From assembly GCF_003970675.1 (NCBI RefSeq), contig NZ_CP034562.1:3470001-3534000 (forward strand): 64,000 bases of DNA, in the 5' to 3' direction. Under the pieces are notes generated by a model, which searched no databases, was not told where the DNA came from, and saw nothing but the letters and a program-made list of their open reading frames with translations. Shown piece by piece: positions 33,668-43,163 of the stretch; positions within the stretch are counted from its first letter, which is position 1; every line of letters begins with the position of its first letter. The translations under genes were made by a program, and so were the position numbers. Source of the stretch: Flammeovirga pectinis. GTDB taxonomy: Bacteria; Bacteroidota; Bacteroidia; Cytophagales; Flammeovirgaceae.

Positions 33668-33748
33668 TGTCTTCTTAATTTTAATTAGAGGTACTAAACA
33701 CTTAATTTTGATGTGCAATTTATAAAATGAAATCCTGTCTTTATAAAA

Positions 33749-34246
33749 ATGAAAAAAATCTCTAAACAATTTTCTCTATTTGTTTTAGTTATTGGTCTAT
33801 TTTTTAGCTGTGGCTTAAAAACTTCGGAGAAAATTAATTCAACTAGTGTAAATAAGCAGATTAAGGAACGTAAAATAAAGCGTATAAAAGAGCCTAACAT
33901 TGTGGAGAAAGGTTATGCTATTGGTACTACAATAAGTACTAGTTTTAATCAAGAAACACCTTGCGGAACAATTGCACTAACTTCGATGCCTGATAGTGTA
34001 TCTCAATTTTTAAATAAAGTATGGATAGCCTGTGCTAGTCCATCTAATGAGATTGAGAAAAGTTTATGGGATGCTTATCATTATAATATTAAAAATGATT
34101 ATGCTTTAAATAGTAATATTCAAAAAATTCACCTCAGTAAAACAGAAGATGCTTACTTGTATTCTTTTCCCTACCTAAGTGATGGAAAATTAAGAATACT
34201 TCAGGTTGAGCTAAATCATAAGGCATTAGTACTCGCTTTATATTAA
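33749..34246 (+). CDS. Small lipoprotein of unknown function
   Basis: This 165-residue protein has a lipoprotein signal (LFVLVIGLFFSC, Cys near 21) and a basic segment (KQIKERKIKRIKEP) after it. No domain is recognised. It is divergent from the hydrolase gene; 82 bases separate the two starts. It precedes pth, with 120 bases between. Confidence 0.6.
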   Translation: MKKISKQFSLFVLVIGLFFSCGLKTSEKINSTSVNKQIKERKIKRIKEPNIVEKGYAIGTTISTSFNQETPCGTIALTSMPDSVSQFLNKVWIACASPSNEIEKSLWDAYHYNIKNDYALNSNIQKIHLSKTEDAYLYSFPYLSDGKLRILQVELNHKALVLALY

Positions 34247-34366
34247 AGTTGTTGTTAATAGTTCTGAGTTACTCTTGGATTGTTTTAAAAGATGCAGTAC
34301 CTAAAAGATACTCAACTAAAGAAATAAGTTATCTTTGCAAAAATTATATTTAGACAGATTTAGAAT

Positions 34367-34927
34367 ATGAAATATTTGATTGTAGGCCTTGGTAATATCG
34401 GACCTGAATATGCAAATACCAGACATAATATTGGTTTTATGGTTGCAGACCATTTAGCAAAAGAAAATGGTGCATCTTTTACAATGGATCGATTGGCTTA
34501 TGTTACAGATTTTAAACATAAAGGCAGAAGTATTACAGTAATTAAACCTACTACGTTTATGAACTTAAGTGGTAAGGCTTTAAAGTACTGGGCAAATCAA
34601 TTAAAAATAAAAGCAGAAAATATTCTGGTTATTGTAGATGATCTTGCACTTCCTTACACAACTTTAAGAATGAAAGGTAAAGGTGGAGCTGCCGGACATA
34701 ATGGGCTTAAAGATATAGAAGCTCAGTTACAATCTTCTGCTTACCCAAGATTACGTTTTGGTATTGGTGATAATTACTCTAAAGGTAAACAAGTTGATTT
34801 TGTATTAGGTGAGTTTTCTGAAGATGAAAAAATTGATCTTGATACATTAATTGAAAAATCTGCAGAGATGTCTCTATCTTTCTGCTCTATCGGTCTAGCA
34901 AGAACAATGAACCAATACAACAAATAA
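34367..34927 (+). CDS. pth: Peptidyl-tRNA hydrolase
   Basis: Pth releases tRNA from peptidyl-tRNAs dropped by ribosomes. The 186-residue protein has the N-terminal LIVGLGNIGPEYANTRHNIG with catalytic His20, FMNLSGKAL, VDDLALP and GGAAGHNGLKDIE. Length is normal. It is followed after three bases by an SPFH gene and then rimM, so a translation-linked operon is likely. Confidence 0.96.
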   Translation: MKYLIVGLGNIGPEYANTRHNIGFMVADHLAKENGASFTMDRLAYVTDFKHKGRSITVIKPTTFMNLSGKALKYWANQLKIKAENILVIVDDLALPYTTLRMKGKGGAAGHNGLKDIEAQLQSSAYPRLRFGIGDNYSKGKQVDFVLGEFSEDEKIDLDTLIEKSAEMSLSFCSIGLARTMNQYNK

Positions 34928-34930
34928 AAA

Positions 34931-35680
34931 ATGACTGATAAATATATCAAAGGATTTTCTGGATACATTATGATTGTACTCCAAGCTGCCTTATTCGGTT
35001 TAGCTGGGTATGTACTTTCATTGCCCGATTTAGGTGCGGTATCTATGCTTATCCTTTTTATCGACCTCGTTTTAATTAGAGGCTATTTTGTTACTCATCA
35101 AGGAGAAGGTGTATTGCTTTCCTTAATGGGAAAATATAAAGGTACTATTGATGTTGCTGGGTTTTATTGGTCACATCCATTTAGATCTGTAAAAAGAGTT
35201 TCTTTAAAAGACCATGTAAATATGGTTGGCCCTTGGGCTACTTTTGCAAAAGATGGTGTTCAATTAGAAGTGAGTATAGAATTACGTTGGAAAGTAGAAG
35301 ATGCTGCAAAAGCACAGTACGGACTTTCTGATATTCAGGAATCTGTAAGTTCTATTGCAAAAGAAACAGCACAAACGTTAATAGAAATGTATCCGTATGA
35401 GGATTTAGGAAAAGAACGTGTTTCTTTGCGCTTACATTCTAATACTATCTCTAGTGCATATGCTACTGCATTAAAAAAGAAGTTATTAGAAAATGGTTTG
35501 TATTTAGAAAGTGCTCGTTTTAATGGCATAAGGTTATTAAATAAAAAACGCTCTACAGAAGAGGCCGTTTCTTTAGCACAACAAATGGTACAAGAAGTTG
35601 ATGAATTAGATCAACTATCAGAAAGTGAAAAGGCAGATATGAAACTTCAGTTATTAACACTGTTAATGACGGAGAAGTAA
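34931..35680 (+). CDS. SPFH/band-7 domain membrane protein
   Basis: This 249-residue protein has two N-terminal membrane helices (about 9-50) followed by an SPFH (stomatin/prohibitin) domain (about 55-200) with VTHQGEGVLLSLMGKYKG, WKVEDAAKAQYG and LLENGLYLESARFNGIRL. A short helical C terminus follows. SPFH proteins form membrane-microdomain assemblies and often modulate proteases. The pth stop lies three bases before the start, and rimM begins 36 bases after the stop. Confidence 0.82.
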   Translation: MTDKYIKGFSGYIMIVLQAALFGLAGYVLSLPDLGAVSMLILFIDLVLIRGYFVTHQGEGVLLSLMGKYKGTIDVAGFYWSHPFRSVKRVSLKDHVNMVGPWATFAKDGVQLEVSIELRWKVEDAAKAQYGLSDIQESVSSIAKETAQTLIEMYPYEDLGKERVSLRLHSNTISSAYATALKKKLLENGLYLESARFNGIRLLNKKRSTEEAVSLAQQMVQEVDELDQLSESEKADMKLQLLTLLMTEK

Positions 35681-35715
35681 AAAAGGCCTATTGATTAAGA
35701 TTATATTCTAGAATT

Positions 35716-36240
35716 ATGCATAAAGATGATTGTTTTGAGTTTGGTAAGATTACAAAAACTCACGGATTAAAAGGAGAGGTATTGTTCTTTCTTGATGTTG
35801 ATGAACCGTCTAAGTATGAAGGTATCGATGCTGTATTTATTGAAAGAAGAGGTAGCCTAGTTCCTTTCTTTTTAGAATACCTATCGCTTCATAACAATAG
35901 ATACATTGCTAAGTTTGAAGAAATAGATTCTATAGAAGATGCTGAAGCATTAAAAGATGCTCAATTGTTTCTTCCAATGTCTGCTTTGCCTAAACTACCA
36001 GAAGGACAATTCTACTATCACGATATTGTTGATTTTACAATAGTAGATAAGAACCTTGGAGAGCTAGGAACTGTAGGTAAAATTTATACAAACTCTGCTC
36101 AAGATCTTCTTGAAATGAATTACAAAGGTAAAGAAGTACTTATCCCTATTAGTGATGATATTATCCTTACTGCTGAGTTAGATAATAAAATACTTAATAC
36201 TGATATCCCTAATGGGCTATTAGATATTTATATGGAATAA
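35716..36240 (+). CDS. rimM: Ribosome maturation factor RimM
   Basis: RimM assists late 30S assembly at the 16S head and binds S19. The 174-residue protein has the N-terminal beta-barrel (FGKITKTHGLKGEV, FIERRGSLVPFFLEYL, FEEIDSIEDAEALK) and the PRC-barrel half (YYHDIVDFTIV, LLEMNYKGKEVLIPI, NGLLDIYM). The usual rpsP neighbour is absent. It ends the pth-SPFH-rimM run, followed by a strong terminator. Confidence 0.95.
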   Translation: MHKDDCFEFGKITKTHGLKGEVLFFLDVDEPSKYEGIDAVFIERRGSLVPFFLEYLSLHNNRYIAKFEEIDSIEDAEALKDAQLFLPMSALPKLPEGQFYYHDIVDFTIVDKNLGELGTVGKIYTNSAQDLLEMNYKGKEVLIPISDDIILTAELDNKILNTDIPNGLLDIYME

Positions 36241-36269
36241 CATCCCGTATCATTATCAAATTCGTAATA

Positions 36270-36315
36270 AAAAGAGCTCCTTTAATATTTTTTAAATATT
36301 TAGAGGAGCTCTTTT
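36270..36315 (+). terminator. Terminator of the pth-rimM unit
   Basis: AAAAGAGCTCCT (36270-36281) pairs with AGGAGCTCTTTT (36304-36315), with an AT-rich inner stem. Confidence 0.85.
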
Positions 36316-36475
36316 ACATTTTCAAATATAACAGTTGTTTATGTTATCAGTCATTAAGTATTTAAACACAAATTCTATTAGACCTACAACTACATTTGTT
36401 CGTATACAAACAGGTAATTAACACGATCTTATTATTGTTTGTAAAAAAACATTATCAATATTTAAACTACTTTAC

Positions 36476-37045
36476 GTGAAAAAGCTACTACTTATTTTCT
36501 GCATGGTTGTTTTGGGGGTCTACTCAAACAATGTTCAAGCACAAACAAGTTTACAATACTACTACGGAATGGGTGGTGTTCAACAATTATCGATATGGCA
36601 AAATATTGATGATACTAATTTATTAAACGTCCGTGTAGGTTACCAAGATTTTGCAGAAGAAAATGTATCTCTTTCTTTAGGTTATGGTCACCTATTTGGA
36701 GAGTTCTTACCCTATTTAGTTTTTAATAAAGATGTTACCTCTGATCTTAATAATTACTCGTTCACAAACGGTTATTATTGGGCTCCTGGTGGTAGATGGG
36801 ATTTTGCTATAGGATGGACACTAAACCAACATGAAACACTTAGAGATGGTACCGGTACTTCTGAAGTTCCTGCAGATACATTCTCATCATGGAGCCAATC
36901 CTATTGGTTTGATGTATATTATAACTTACCAAAGTTAAAAGCTCAAATTGGAGTTGAAACTGGTGTTACTTCTTCTGGACAATGGTTTTGGGGTGTAATG
37001 TTTAGTAAGGCATTTGATTTTAGTAAAAAGAAAAAGATGAAATAA
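36476..37045 (+). CDS. Outer-membrane beta-barrel-like protein
   Basis: This 189-residue secreted protein starts with GTG and a signal peptide (LLLIFCMVVLGVYSNNVQA, cleaved before QTS). Alternating hydrophobic/aromatic strands (LSLGYGHLFG, WFWGVMFSKAFDF) suggest a small outer-membrane barrel. The family is not recognised. A very strong terminator follows. Confidence 0.65.
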   Translation: MKKLLLIFCMVVLGVYSNNVQAQTSLQYYYGMGGVQQLSIWQNIDDTNLLNVRVGYQDFAEENVSLSLGYGHLFGEFLPYLVFNKDVTSDLNNYSFTNGYYWAPGGRWDFAIGWTLNQHETLRDGTGTSEVPADTFSSWSQSYWFDVYYNLPKLKAQIGVETGVTSSGQWFWGVMFSKAFDFSKKKKMK

Positions 37046-37066
37046 TTCAACTTAGAAATTATTCAC

Positions 37067-37105
37067 AAAAAGAGCAGCAAAACATTTTGCTGCTCTTTTT
37101 GTATA
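37067..37105 (+). terminator. Terminator
   Basis: AAAAAGAGCAGCAAAA (37067-37082) pairs perfectly with TTTTGCTGCTCTTTTT (37085-37100). Confidence 0.9.
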
Positions 37106-37173
37106 CTCTGATTTATATCTAAATTCGGATATCTAATAAAATATCATTTCAAAGACTAAATTTCCCAAAAACA

Positions 37174-37818
37174 ATGAAACAAATTATCAATCTAACTTTT
37201 TGTATTTTCTTAATTACCTCACTATCAACACATGCCCAGAAATATAATAAAAAGTATAAAATCGATTACTGGGATAAAGGTATTTTTTCTTTTGGTACTA
37301 CAGCTAGTTTGCCAGACTATTCTAACGCAACATCTGATATATATGTAAAACCAGGAGTGACTCTAGGTTTACATTATAGTACTTATTTTTCTAATTATTT
37401 CTTTTTAAATATGGGTGTTGAATTTAATCAACTTCAGACAGCATTTAAAGCACTAAATACAGTAGAAAATAATTATAAATTAAAAGAATCGAATATCTCT
37501 TTTCCTATCACTATAAATCCAATACTACCTATTTTCAAATGGCTTGCCGTAGTTGGTGAAGTTGGAGTAGTATATACACACAGATTAAACTCTACGATAT
37601 ATACTAATGTTACAGAAGAAAGTATTAGTCTTTCTAACAAAGACAAATCTAAGCCTTTTAAGAGGTCTGATATAGCCGTACGATGTGGGGTAGGATTCAG
37701 GTTTGGAAAGCATGTTGAAATTATTGGAGAAGGCAACTTAGGTTTACTAGACATGGATAATTCTGGAAGTCAGATTTATAACAGATATGGAATTCTAAAA
37801 ACAAATTTCATCTTCTAA
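37174..37818 (+). CDS. PorT-like outer-membrane beta-barrel protein
   Basis: This 214-residue protein has a signal peptide (about 1-21, ending STHAQ) and an outer-membrane beta-barrel pattern of the OMP_b-brl_2/PorT type (FFLNMGVEFNQLQT, VRCGVGFRFGKHVEIIGEG, terminal Phe). Function unknown. Its terminator reaches into the sequence before the next gene. Confidence 0.65.
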   Translation: MKQIINLTFCIFLITSLSTHAQKYNKKYKIDYWDKGIFSFGTTASLPDYSNATSDIYVKPGVTLGLHYSTYFSNYFFLNMGVEFNQLQTAFKALNTVENNYKLKESNISFPITINPILPIFKWLAVVGEVGVVYTHRLNSTIYTNVTEESISLSNKDKSKPFKRSDIAVRCGVGFRFGKHVEIIGEGNLGLLDMDNSGSQIYNRYGILKTNFIF

Positions 37819-37829
37819 ATAAGAATAAG

Positions 37830-37874
37830 AAAGTTGTAATTTTAATCTAAATGATTGGGATTGCAACTTTTTTA
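37830..37874 (+). terminator. Terminator before the LytTR gene
   Basis: AAAGTTGTAAT (37830-37840) pairs with ATTGCAACTTT (37860-37870) with one wobble, followed by TTTTA. It overlaps an apparent upstream start (37851), so the LytTR gene probably starts later. Confidence 0.7.
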
Positions 37875-37925
37875 TATATTTATGGTTATAAATATATATG
37901 CAAGGCTATACTTACTGCTAAAGTA

Positions 37926-38798
37926 ATGTTTATGAACAACTTAAACGCTCCATTCCCTCTTTTACAAAGTAATAAGGTAAAATTTATTTCTTCTTTCTCT
38001 TTTGGCTTTTTTGTATTTGTATTCCTCTATATTTTCCAGCCATTCGGAATTAATGAAGTTCAATTTTACAAGCCTCTATTTATTGGAGGATATGCTCTAA
38101 TTACGTTTAGTTGTGTTGCGTTTTCTTTCTTTGGCCTTCCTCTCCTTTTTAAAAACACTTTTAATCCAGACAAGTGGACTGTCAAAAAAGCGGCTCTTTA
38201 TACTTCTTTTATAATTTTGATAATATCTGTAGGTAACTGGTATTACACAGCTACAATTGGCCAAGAGGTTATCTCTTTAAAACACTCTTTCTTAAAATTT
38301 ATTGGTATCACATTTTCTGTTGGTATTTTTCCTACAGTCATTTTTTTAATTTTTACAGAAAAAACATTAAGAAAAGTCAACGAGTCTAAAGCAGGAAATA
38401 TAACAAAACAAATACATACTGATTTAGAAATTGAAGAAGAGAAGCAAGAAAATGATATAATACCACAAATTGATTTTTTAGCAGACAACAATAGTATCCC
38501 CCTAAATCAGCTTAATTTCCTATGTATAAAATCTGAGGGAAATTACCTTGAAGTTTTCTTTTTCATAGATGGCAAACTAAACAAAAGTGTTATAAGGTAT
38601 CCTTTAAAAAAAGCATTTGAACAAGTAAACGAGCTTAACAATATTCATCATTGCCATAGATCATTTATAGCAAACTTTGATCAAATTGAAAAGGTTAGTG
38701 GCAATGCTAGAAATTATGAGTTACATCTTAGAAACCTCACATTTACAATACCCGTTTCTAGAGGTTTTTCTAAAGATTTAATAGCTATTTATAAGTAA
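37926..38798 (+). CDS. Membrane-anchored LytTR DNA-binding protein
   Basis: From ATG 37926 the protein has 290 residues. Four transmembrane helices fill about residues 20-150, followed by a charged linker (EIEEEKQENDI) and a C-terminal LytTR domain (about 190-290) with CIKSEGNYLEV and CHRSFIANFDQIEKVSG. There is no receiver domain, so a membrane signal would act directly on DNA binding. The frame is open from 37851, but that part overlaps the preceding terminator. No kinase is adjacent. Confidence 0.82.
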   Translation: MFMNNLNAPFPLLQSNKVKFISSFSFGFFVFVFLYIFQPFGINEVQFYKPLFIGGYALITFSCVAFSFFGLPLLFKNTFNPDKWTVKKAALYTSFIILIISVGNWYYTATIGQEVISLKHSFLKFIGITFSVGIFPTVIFLIFTEKTLRKVNESKAGNITKQIHTDLEIEEEKQENDIIPQIDFLADNNSIPLNQLNFLCIKSEGNYLEVFFFIDGKLNKSVIRYPLKKAFEQVNELNNIHHCHRSFIANFDQIEKVSGNARNYELHLRNLTFTIPVSRGFSKDLIAIYK

Positions 38799-38955
38799 AA
38801 TCTACTTCTTCACCCGTCCCATTCATCCCAAAATATTCATTTAAAGCTCAAAAATAAGGTTTTAAATACCATTCAATCCCATTGACAACAATTCAGTTTA
38901 AGGTCTCAGAATGATTATATAAATTGCATTATCAGTTAAACAAAATAATGTATTT

Positions 38956-39375
38956 ATGTTTCATCTGTTTATCCTATATTTTTGGTCGTGTATGTTTACA
39001 CCTTCACAAACCTCTACAATAAATTTAATGCTTGATGGTATTGAAAATTCTAAAGGGGAAATTGTAGTGGTATTATATAATAGCGAAGAGACATATACAA
39101 TAAACACGAACCATTATCGTAAAGTTATTTTAAAACCTAATGGTAGAAATTTAACTATTTCTTTTAATGAAATTCCTTGTGGGACTTATGCTATTTCTGC
39201 ATACCATGATGAAGACAGTAATAATAAAATAACCACTAACATTATTGGTATGCCTATCGAAAAATATGGGTATTCTAATAATAAATTTGGAAAACTAATA
39301 GCTCCAAAATATTCTGAAGTGTCTTTTTCTACAGCAAATACTCATGTTACTAGCCTTGTGATTAATTTAAAGTGA
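38956..39375 (+). CDS. DUF2141 family secreted protein
   Basis: This 139-residue protein has a short hydrophobic N terminus and the DUF2141 pattern: IENSKGEIVVVLYN, IPCGTYAISAYHDEDSNNKI, IGMPIEKYGYSNN. DUF2141 proteins are small periplasmic or surface beta-sandwich proteins of unknown role, common in Bacteroidota. A weak hairpin follows the stop. Confidence 0.85.
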   Translation: MFHLFILYFWSCMFTPSQTSTINLMLDGIENSKGEIVVVLYNSEETYTINTNHYRKVILKPNGRNLTISFNEIPCGTYAISAYHDEDSNNKITTNIIGMPIEKYGYSNNKFGKLIAPKYSEVSFSTANTHVTSLVINLK

Positions 39376-39442
39376 TGTAATAATATCACCTTAAAATACC
39401 CGAATTTAAATTGTAATTAACTTTCTCTCAACCGTAAAAGAT

Positions 39443-39901
39443 ATGTTTACAGATTTACACAATCCAGACCTAATTGAAAGATATGAAGTCCTAAATAATT
39501 ACAATAAAAATAATAGTCAGCCTGATAATTTCTCATACAATTACAATAAGGGTTTTGCTATATTTATAGATGAAGATCATATACATAAAGCATTTCCTAT
39601 ACTACAAGAGTTAAAAAATAAGAGGTTTAAAAACCCCATCTATTTGTTTTGGATGAAAAGTAAAAAGTCGACACCTACTTTTCATGAAACATTATTGAAA
39701 GAACATTTTAATAACATTGATGTTTCTAAATGTGATAATCTTAGTAGCTTAACTCCTTTAAGTATTCAAACAAAGTTATTTCAGTTGACTGATTTTCAAT
39801 ATTTCGTAATTGGGCACTCTTCATTTGTAAAAATGATCACTAATCTTTTTGAAGGAAATCATTTAATCCAATCAAAAGATATACATAAAGATACTTACTA
39901 G
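39443..39901 (+). CDS. Hypothetical cytoplasmic protein
   Basis: This 152-residue protein has no signal peptide or membrane helix and is mixed in character, with a histidine- and lysine-rich C terminus. No family is recognised. It is supported by its length, plausible codon use and a strong terminator 80 bases downstream. Confidence 0.55.
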   Translation: MFTDLHNPDLIERYEVLNNYNKNNSQPDNFSYNYNKGFAIFIDEDHIHKAFPILQELKNKRFKNPIYLFWMKSKKSTPTFHETLLKEHFNNIDVSKCDNLSSLTPLSIQTKLFQLTDFQYFVIGHSSFVKMITNLFEGNHLIQSKDIHKDTY

Positions 39902-39979
39902 TTGGTTTTTATAGACAATATGCTTCTCTACCCAGAATATTAAAGCGATGTTGAAAATCGCATTTCCTGTTAAACGCAT

Positions 39980-40016
39980 AAAAGGTCATCAAATTTAATT
40001 ATTTGATGACCTTTTT
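39980..40016. terminator. Terminator between the hypothetical gene and the SRP RNA
   Basis: AAAAGGTCATCAAAT (39980-39994) pairs with ATTTGATGACCTTTT (40001-40015), six-base loop, then T residues. Confidence 0.88.
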
Positions 40017-40034
40017 ATCAATTTTTTGACATAA

Positions 40035-40124
40035 AAAAACAAGCCAGAAACGCATCGCTCAACTACTTACCCTTGCTTACTTCCGTACCTGGGGGATTCG
40101 AAGGAGCAAATCGATCTGACTTGC
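40035..40124 (-). ncRNA. ffs: Signal recognition particle RNA (small bacterial type)
   Basis: On the minus strand the sequence contains the SRP domain IV hallmark: CCCCCAGG, then TACGGAAGTAAGCA and AGGG, i.e. the GGAA tetraloop with the asymmetric internal loop contacted by Ffh. Flanking arms GCATCGC and GCGATGC (plus strand 40052-40058 and 40123-40129) can pair. A TACCTTTG -7 element lies at 40129-40136, placing the transcript start near 40123. The 3' end is a run of seven T on the minus strand at about 40032-40039. The exact ends are estimates. Confidence 0.85.
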
Positions 40125-40128
40125 GATG

Positions 40129-40136
40129 CAAAGGTA
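40129..40136 (-). promoter_or_regulatory. Promoter -7 element of the SRP RNA gene
   Basis: Minus-strand TACCTTTG matches TAnnTTTG and sits directly upstream of the SRP RNA. The AT-rich region to about 40241 holds nothing else. Confidence 0.55.
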
Positions 40137-40241
40137 AGTACATTTTTTAATTTCACAATATTATTTTCATAAAAAGTAGATAAAACATCTACAAATAGCA
40201 CTAAATGCAATAGTATCAACCTTTTAAATTTAAAAATTATT

Positions 40242-43163
40242 TTAGGTTAGTAAAGTACTAATATCATCTTGCGTTAATTTCTTCATAAAACTCTCTTCTG
40301 TGGTAATTAAATTATCAGCAAGCTCTTTCTTACTCTGCTGCAAAGCCAATATTTTCTCTTCTACCGTTCCTCTTGTTATAAATTTATATACAAGTACTTT
40401 ATTCTCCTGTCCAATTCTATGTGCTCTATCTATTGCCTGTGCTTCTATAGCAGGGTTCCACCACGGATCTAGGATAAACACATAATCTGCTGCAGTAAGG
40501 TTTAAACCTAAGCCTCCAGCTTTTAATGAAATAAGGAAAACTTGAACATCTTTATCGTTCTGAAATTTGTCTACTTCTGCTTTTCTATCTTTTGTCCCTC
40601 CATCTAAATAAGAATATTTTATTTTCTTACTATCAAGCTCTTTTCTAAAAATAGTAAGGTGCTTTACAAACTGGCTAAACACTAAAATTTTGTGTCCTTC
40701 CTGTGTTGCATTCTCTAAAGTTCTGATTACCTCTTCAAATTTACCTGCAGAATGTTTGTAGCTTTCTTCTGTTAACCTAGGGTGGTTTGCAAGCTGACGT
40801 AGTTCTGTAAGCCCTTTAAGGAGCATAAATTGAGATCCTTTTACACCTGTAGTTTCTATATGTTCTAAAATCTCGTTTCTATAAGACGATTTTACTTCTT
40901 CATACTTCACTTTCTGTTCAGGAGTCATATCAACGTACATCACCTTCTCAATTTTTTCAGGTAATTCTGATGCTACCTGAGATTTATGCCTACGCATAAT
41001 GAAAGGCTTAATCAAACGATAAAGTTTAGCATATTTCGCTTCATCTTTTTTACGCTCAATTGGTGTTAGAAATTCCTTTTTAAAGAAGTTTTGTCCACCT
41101 AAAAGACCTTCATTTGCAAAATTCATCTGCGACCATAAATCCATTGTAGTATTCTCAATTGGAGTACCTGACAATAGTAATCTTTTTCTACTTTTTAGCT
41201 TATTTACAGCCTTTGTAATATTAGAATTTGGGTTCTTTATAGTTTGAGCTTCATCAAGTACTATGTAATTAAAATAATAGCTAGATAATATCTCTGCATC
41301 TATTCTAGCTGTTCCGTAAGAGGTAATTACTATATCGTACCAACCAAAATTTTCGGGATTTTTAGAACGGTTTGTTCCTGTATAATTAAGAATCTTAATT
41401 TTAGGCGTAAACTTCTTCGCTTCCATCTCCCAATTGTATACCAATGATGTTGGCATAATTAAAAGAGAAGTTCCATTTTCTGAAACACGCTCATTTTCTA
41501 AAATTGCTAATGTTTGTACTGTTTTACCAAGTCCCATATCATCAGCTAAACACCCACCAAAATTATATTCTGATAAGAAACGCATCCAGTTGTACCCTGC
41601 CTTCTGATAAGGTCTTAATTTCCCTTTAAATGACTTTGGAAGTTCATAATCTTCAATAGTTTCAAAATCATTTAAACGTTCTAGCTTCTTATTTAAACTT
41701 ACTTTTGCTAAAGAACCTTCTTGTAATTCTTGAACTAAAGCTAAATGATGTTTATGTAAACGAGGTGTCTCGCTATCATTATCTAAGAAATAAAACAACT
41801 CTTGGTATTGTGTAAACCATACATTAGGTATTACAGCAATTTCTCCGTTTGGTAGCTCAAATTCATGCCTCCCTGAAACTATTAATTTTCTGATTTTGAT
41901 GAATGGAATTTCAAACTCTCCAAAAACTACTTTAGTTTTTATATCAAACCAATCTCTATCTTCAGAAACTTCTAAGTTGATTGTAGATTGCCCAATAAAA
42001 TAGATTTTATCTAAATCTTCTCCTTGAGTGATCTCAATATTTAACGCATTTAATTTATCAGAATTTGTTGATATCCAAGAAAACGCATCGTTTTTAGGTA
42101 AAACCACAAATCCTTTTTTTGCAATATCTAAATCTAAATCAATGACATGATTACGGATATCTTTTTCGAATCTTTGATCTCTTCTTGTTTTAGTAAAAAT
42201 GAAATCATCGTTTTCTTCAATATGTTCTAGTGTCACCTGGCTTCTTTTTCCGATAGTAGAAGCATCTACAGTATCACCATTATAGTGATACATTAATCTT
42301 AACTCTACTTCACTTGCAAAAACAGGTGCATCATCTTTATCAAACAATCCTTCTTGCCCTTTAATTTCTTTTAGTAAAATTGACGCTGACGGTTTATCTT
42401 CTTTAGTAATTATATCAAATCCAGATGCTTTAACTTGATAATCTTCTATTAAATGAGAGATGAATTTCTCATAATAACTTGCCTCCATTTTTTTAGGAAC
42501 GGCAATGAAATTTTTAAACAGGAATGGTTTTATTTTTTTACCATCAACCTCTCCATTAAAAGTATATAATTTACCTTCTAATAATAACCACGCAGGCTTA
42601 TTAGAAAGGACTACTGCATTTTTATATTGAAACTCTACCTTCTCATTATCATAATACATAAAAGGACGGTAGTTAGTATGGTCTTCATTTCTCCAAAACC
42701 TAAAGACAATATCCGCTTTATTTTTCTGAACCCGTATAGTTTTATAGGTAGGGTTACCATCTTTACCCATCTCAAAAACCATTTTACTTTGTAGCTTATT
42801 CAGCATTTTAACACGGTGTTCTTCTACAAATTCAAGAATTCGTTCTTGCAATAATTTATCACCTTTCTTTTCATCAAAAACAGTAAGAAAGAACATGTTA
42901 GGTTTCTGACGTTTCTTATTTCCAAATCTATGAGCAATAGACTCCGGCTGAATATCATCCATTAAATGAATTAACTCATAATCAATATCATCTAGCTTAC
43001 TGCTAAACTCATGAGCATTTCTAGACGAAATATTCTGATGTAAAAGTGTAAGCTTATTTTCACTATTTAATTGTACCACAAAAGACTCGAATAAATACCC
43101 GAGATATTGATGCTCAAATAGAGAATAGACTAACTTAAATGGTTCAGAAGTTGATACTTTCAT
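40242..43163 (-). CDS. SNF2-family DNA-dependent ATPase/helicase
   Basis: This 973-residue protein has a long N-terminal region of unknown fold (about 1-480), then a SNF2 ATPase. Motif I is LADDMGLGKTVQTLA, motif II is VLDEAQTIKNP (DEAQ), motif III is LLLSGTPIENT, and the helicase C domain has FLISLKAGGLGLNLTAAD and DPWWNPAIEAQAIDRAHRIGQ. Such HepA/RapA-like Swi2/Snf2 proteins remodel protein-DNA complexes or aid transcription recycling. There are no restriction or defence partners adjacent, so a housekeeping role is likely. Confidence 0.93.
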   Translation of the reverse strand: MKVSTSEPFKLVYSLFEHQYLGYLFESFVVQLNSENKLTLLHQNISSRNAHEFSSKLDDIDYELIHLMDDIQPESIAHRFGNKKRQKPNMFFLTVFDEKKGDKLLQERILEFVEEHRVKMLNKLQSKMVFEMGKDGNPTYKTIRVQKNKADIVFRFWRNEDHTNYRPFMYYDNEKVEFQYKNAVVLSNKPAWLLLEGKLYTFNGEVDGKKIKPFLFKNFIAVPKKMEASYYEKFISHLIEDYQVKASGFDIITKEDKPSASILLKEIKGQEGLFDKDDAPVFASEVELRLMYHYNGDTVDASTIGKRSQVTLEHIEENDDFIFTKTRRDQRFEKDIRNHVIDLDLDIAKKGFVVLPKNDAFSWISTNSDKLNALNIEITQGEDLDKIYFIGQSTINLEVSEDRDWFDIKTKVVFGEFEIPFIKIRKLIVSGRHEFELPNGEIAVIPNVWFTQYQELFYFLDNDSETPRLHKHHLALVQELQEGSLAKVSLNKKLERLNDFETIEDYELPKSFKGKLRPYQKAGYNWMRFLSEYNFGGCLADDMGLGKTVQTLAILENERVSENGTSLLIMPTSLVYNWEMEAKKFTPKIKILNYTGTNRSKNPENFGWYDIVITSYGTARIDAEILSSYYFNYIVLDEAQTIKNPNSNITKAVNKLKSRKRLLLSGTPIENTTMDLWSQMNFANEGLLGGQNFFKKEFLTPIERKKDEAKYAKLYRLIKPFIMRRHKSQVASELPEKIEKVMYVDMTPEQKVKYEEVKSSYRNEILEHIETTGVKGSQFMLLKGLTELRQLANHPRLTEESYKHSAGKFEEVIRTLENATQEGHKILVFSQFVKHLTIFRKELDSKKIKYSYLDGGTKDRKAEVDKFQNDKDVQVFLISLKAGGLGLNLTAADYVFILDPWWNPAIEAQAIDRAHRIGQENKVLVYKFITRGTVEEKILALQQSKKELADNLITTEESFMKKLTQDDISTLLT

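Noticed and set aside
37851-37925. Upstream start for the membrane LytTR gene
   Set aside because: This segment contains the terminator of the preceding gene, and the residues add no conserved sequence.
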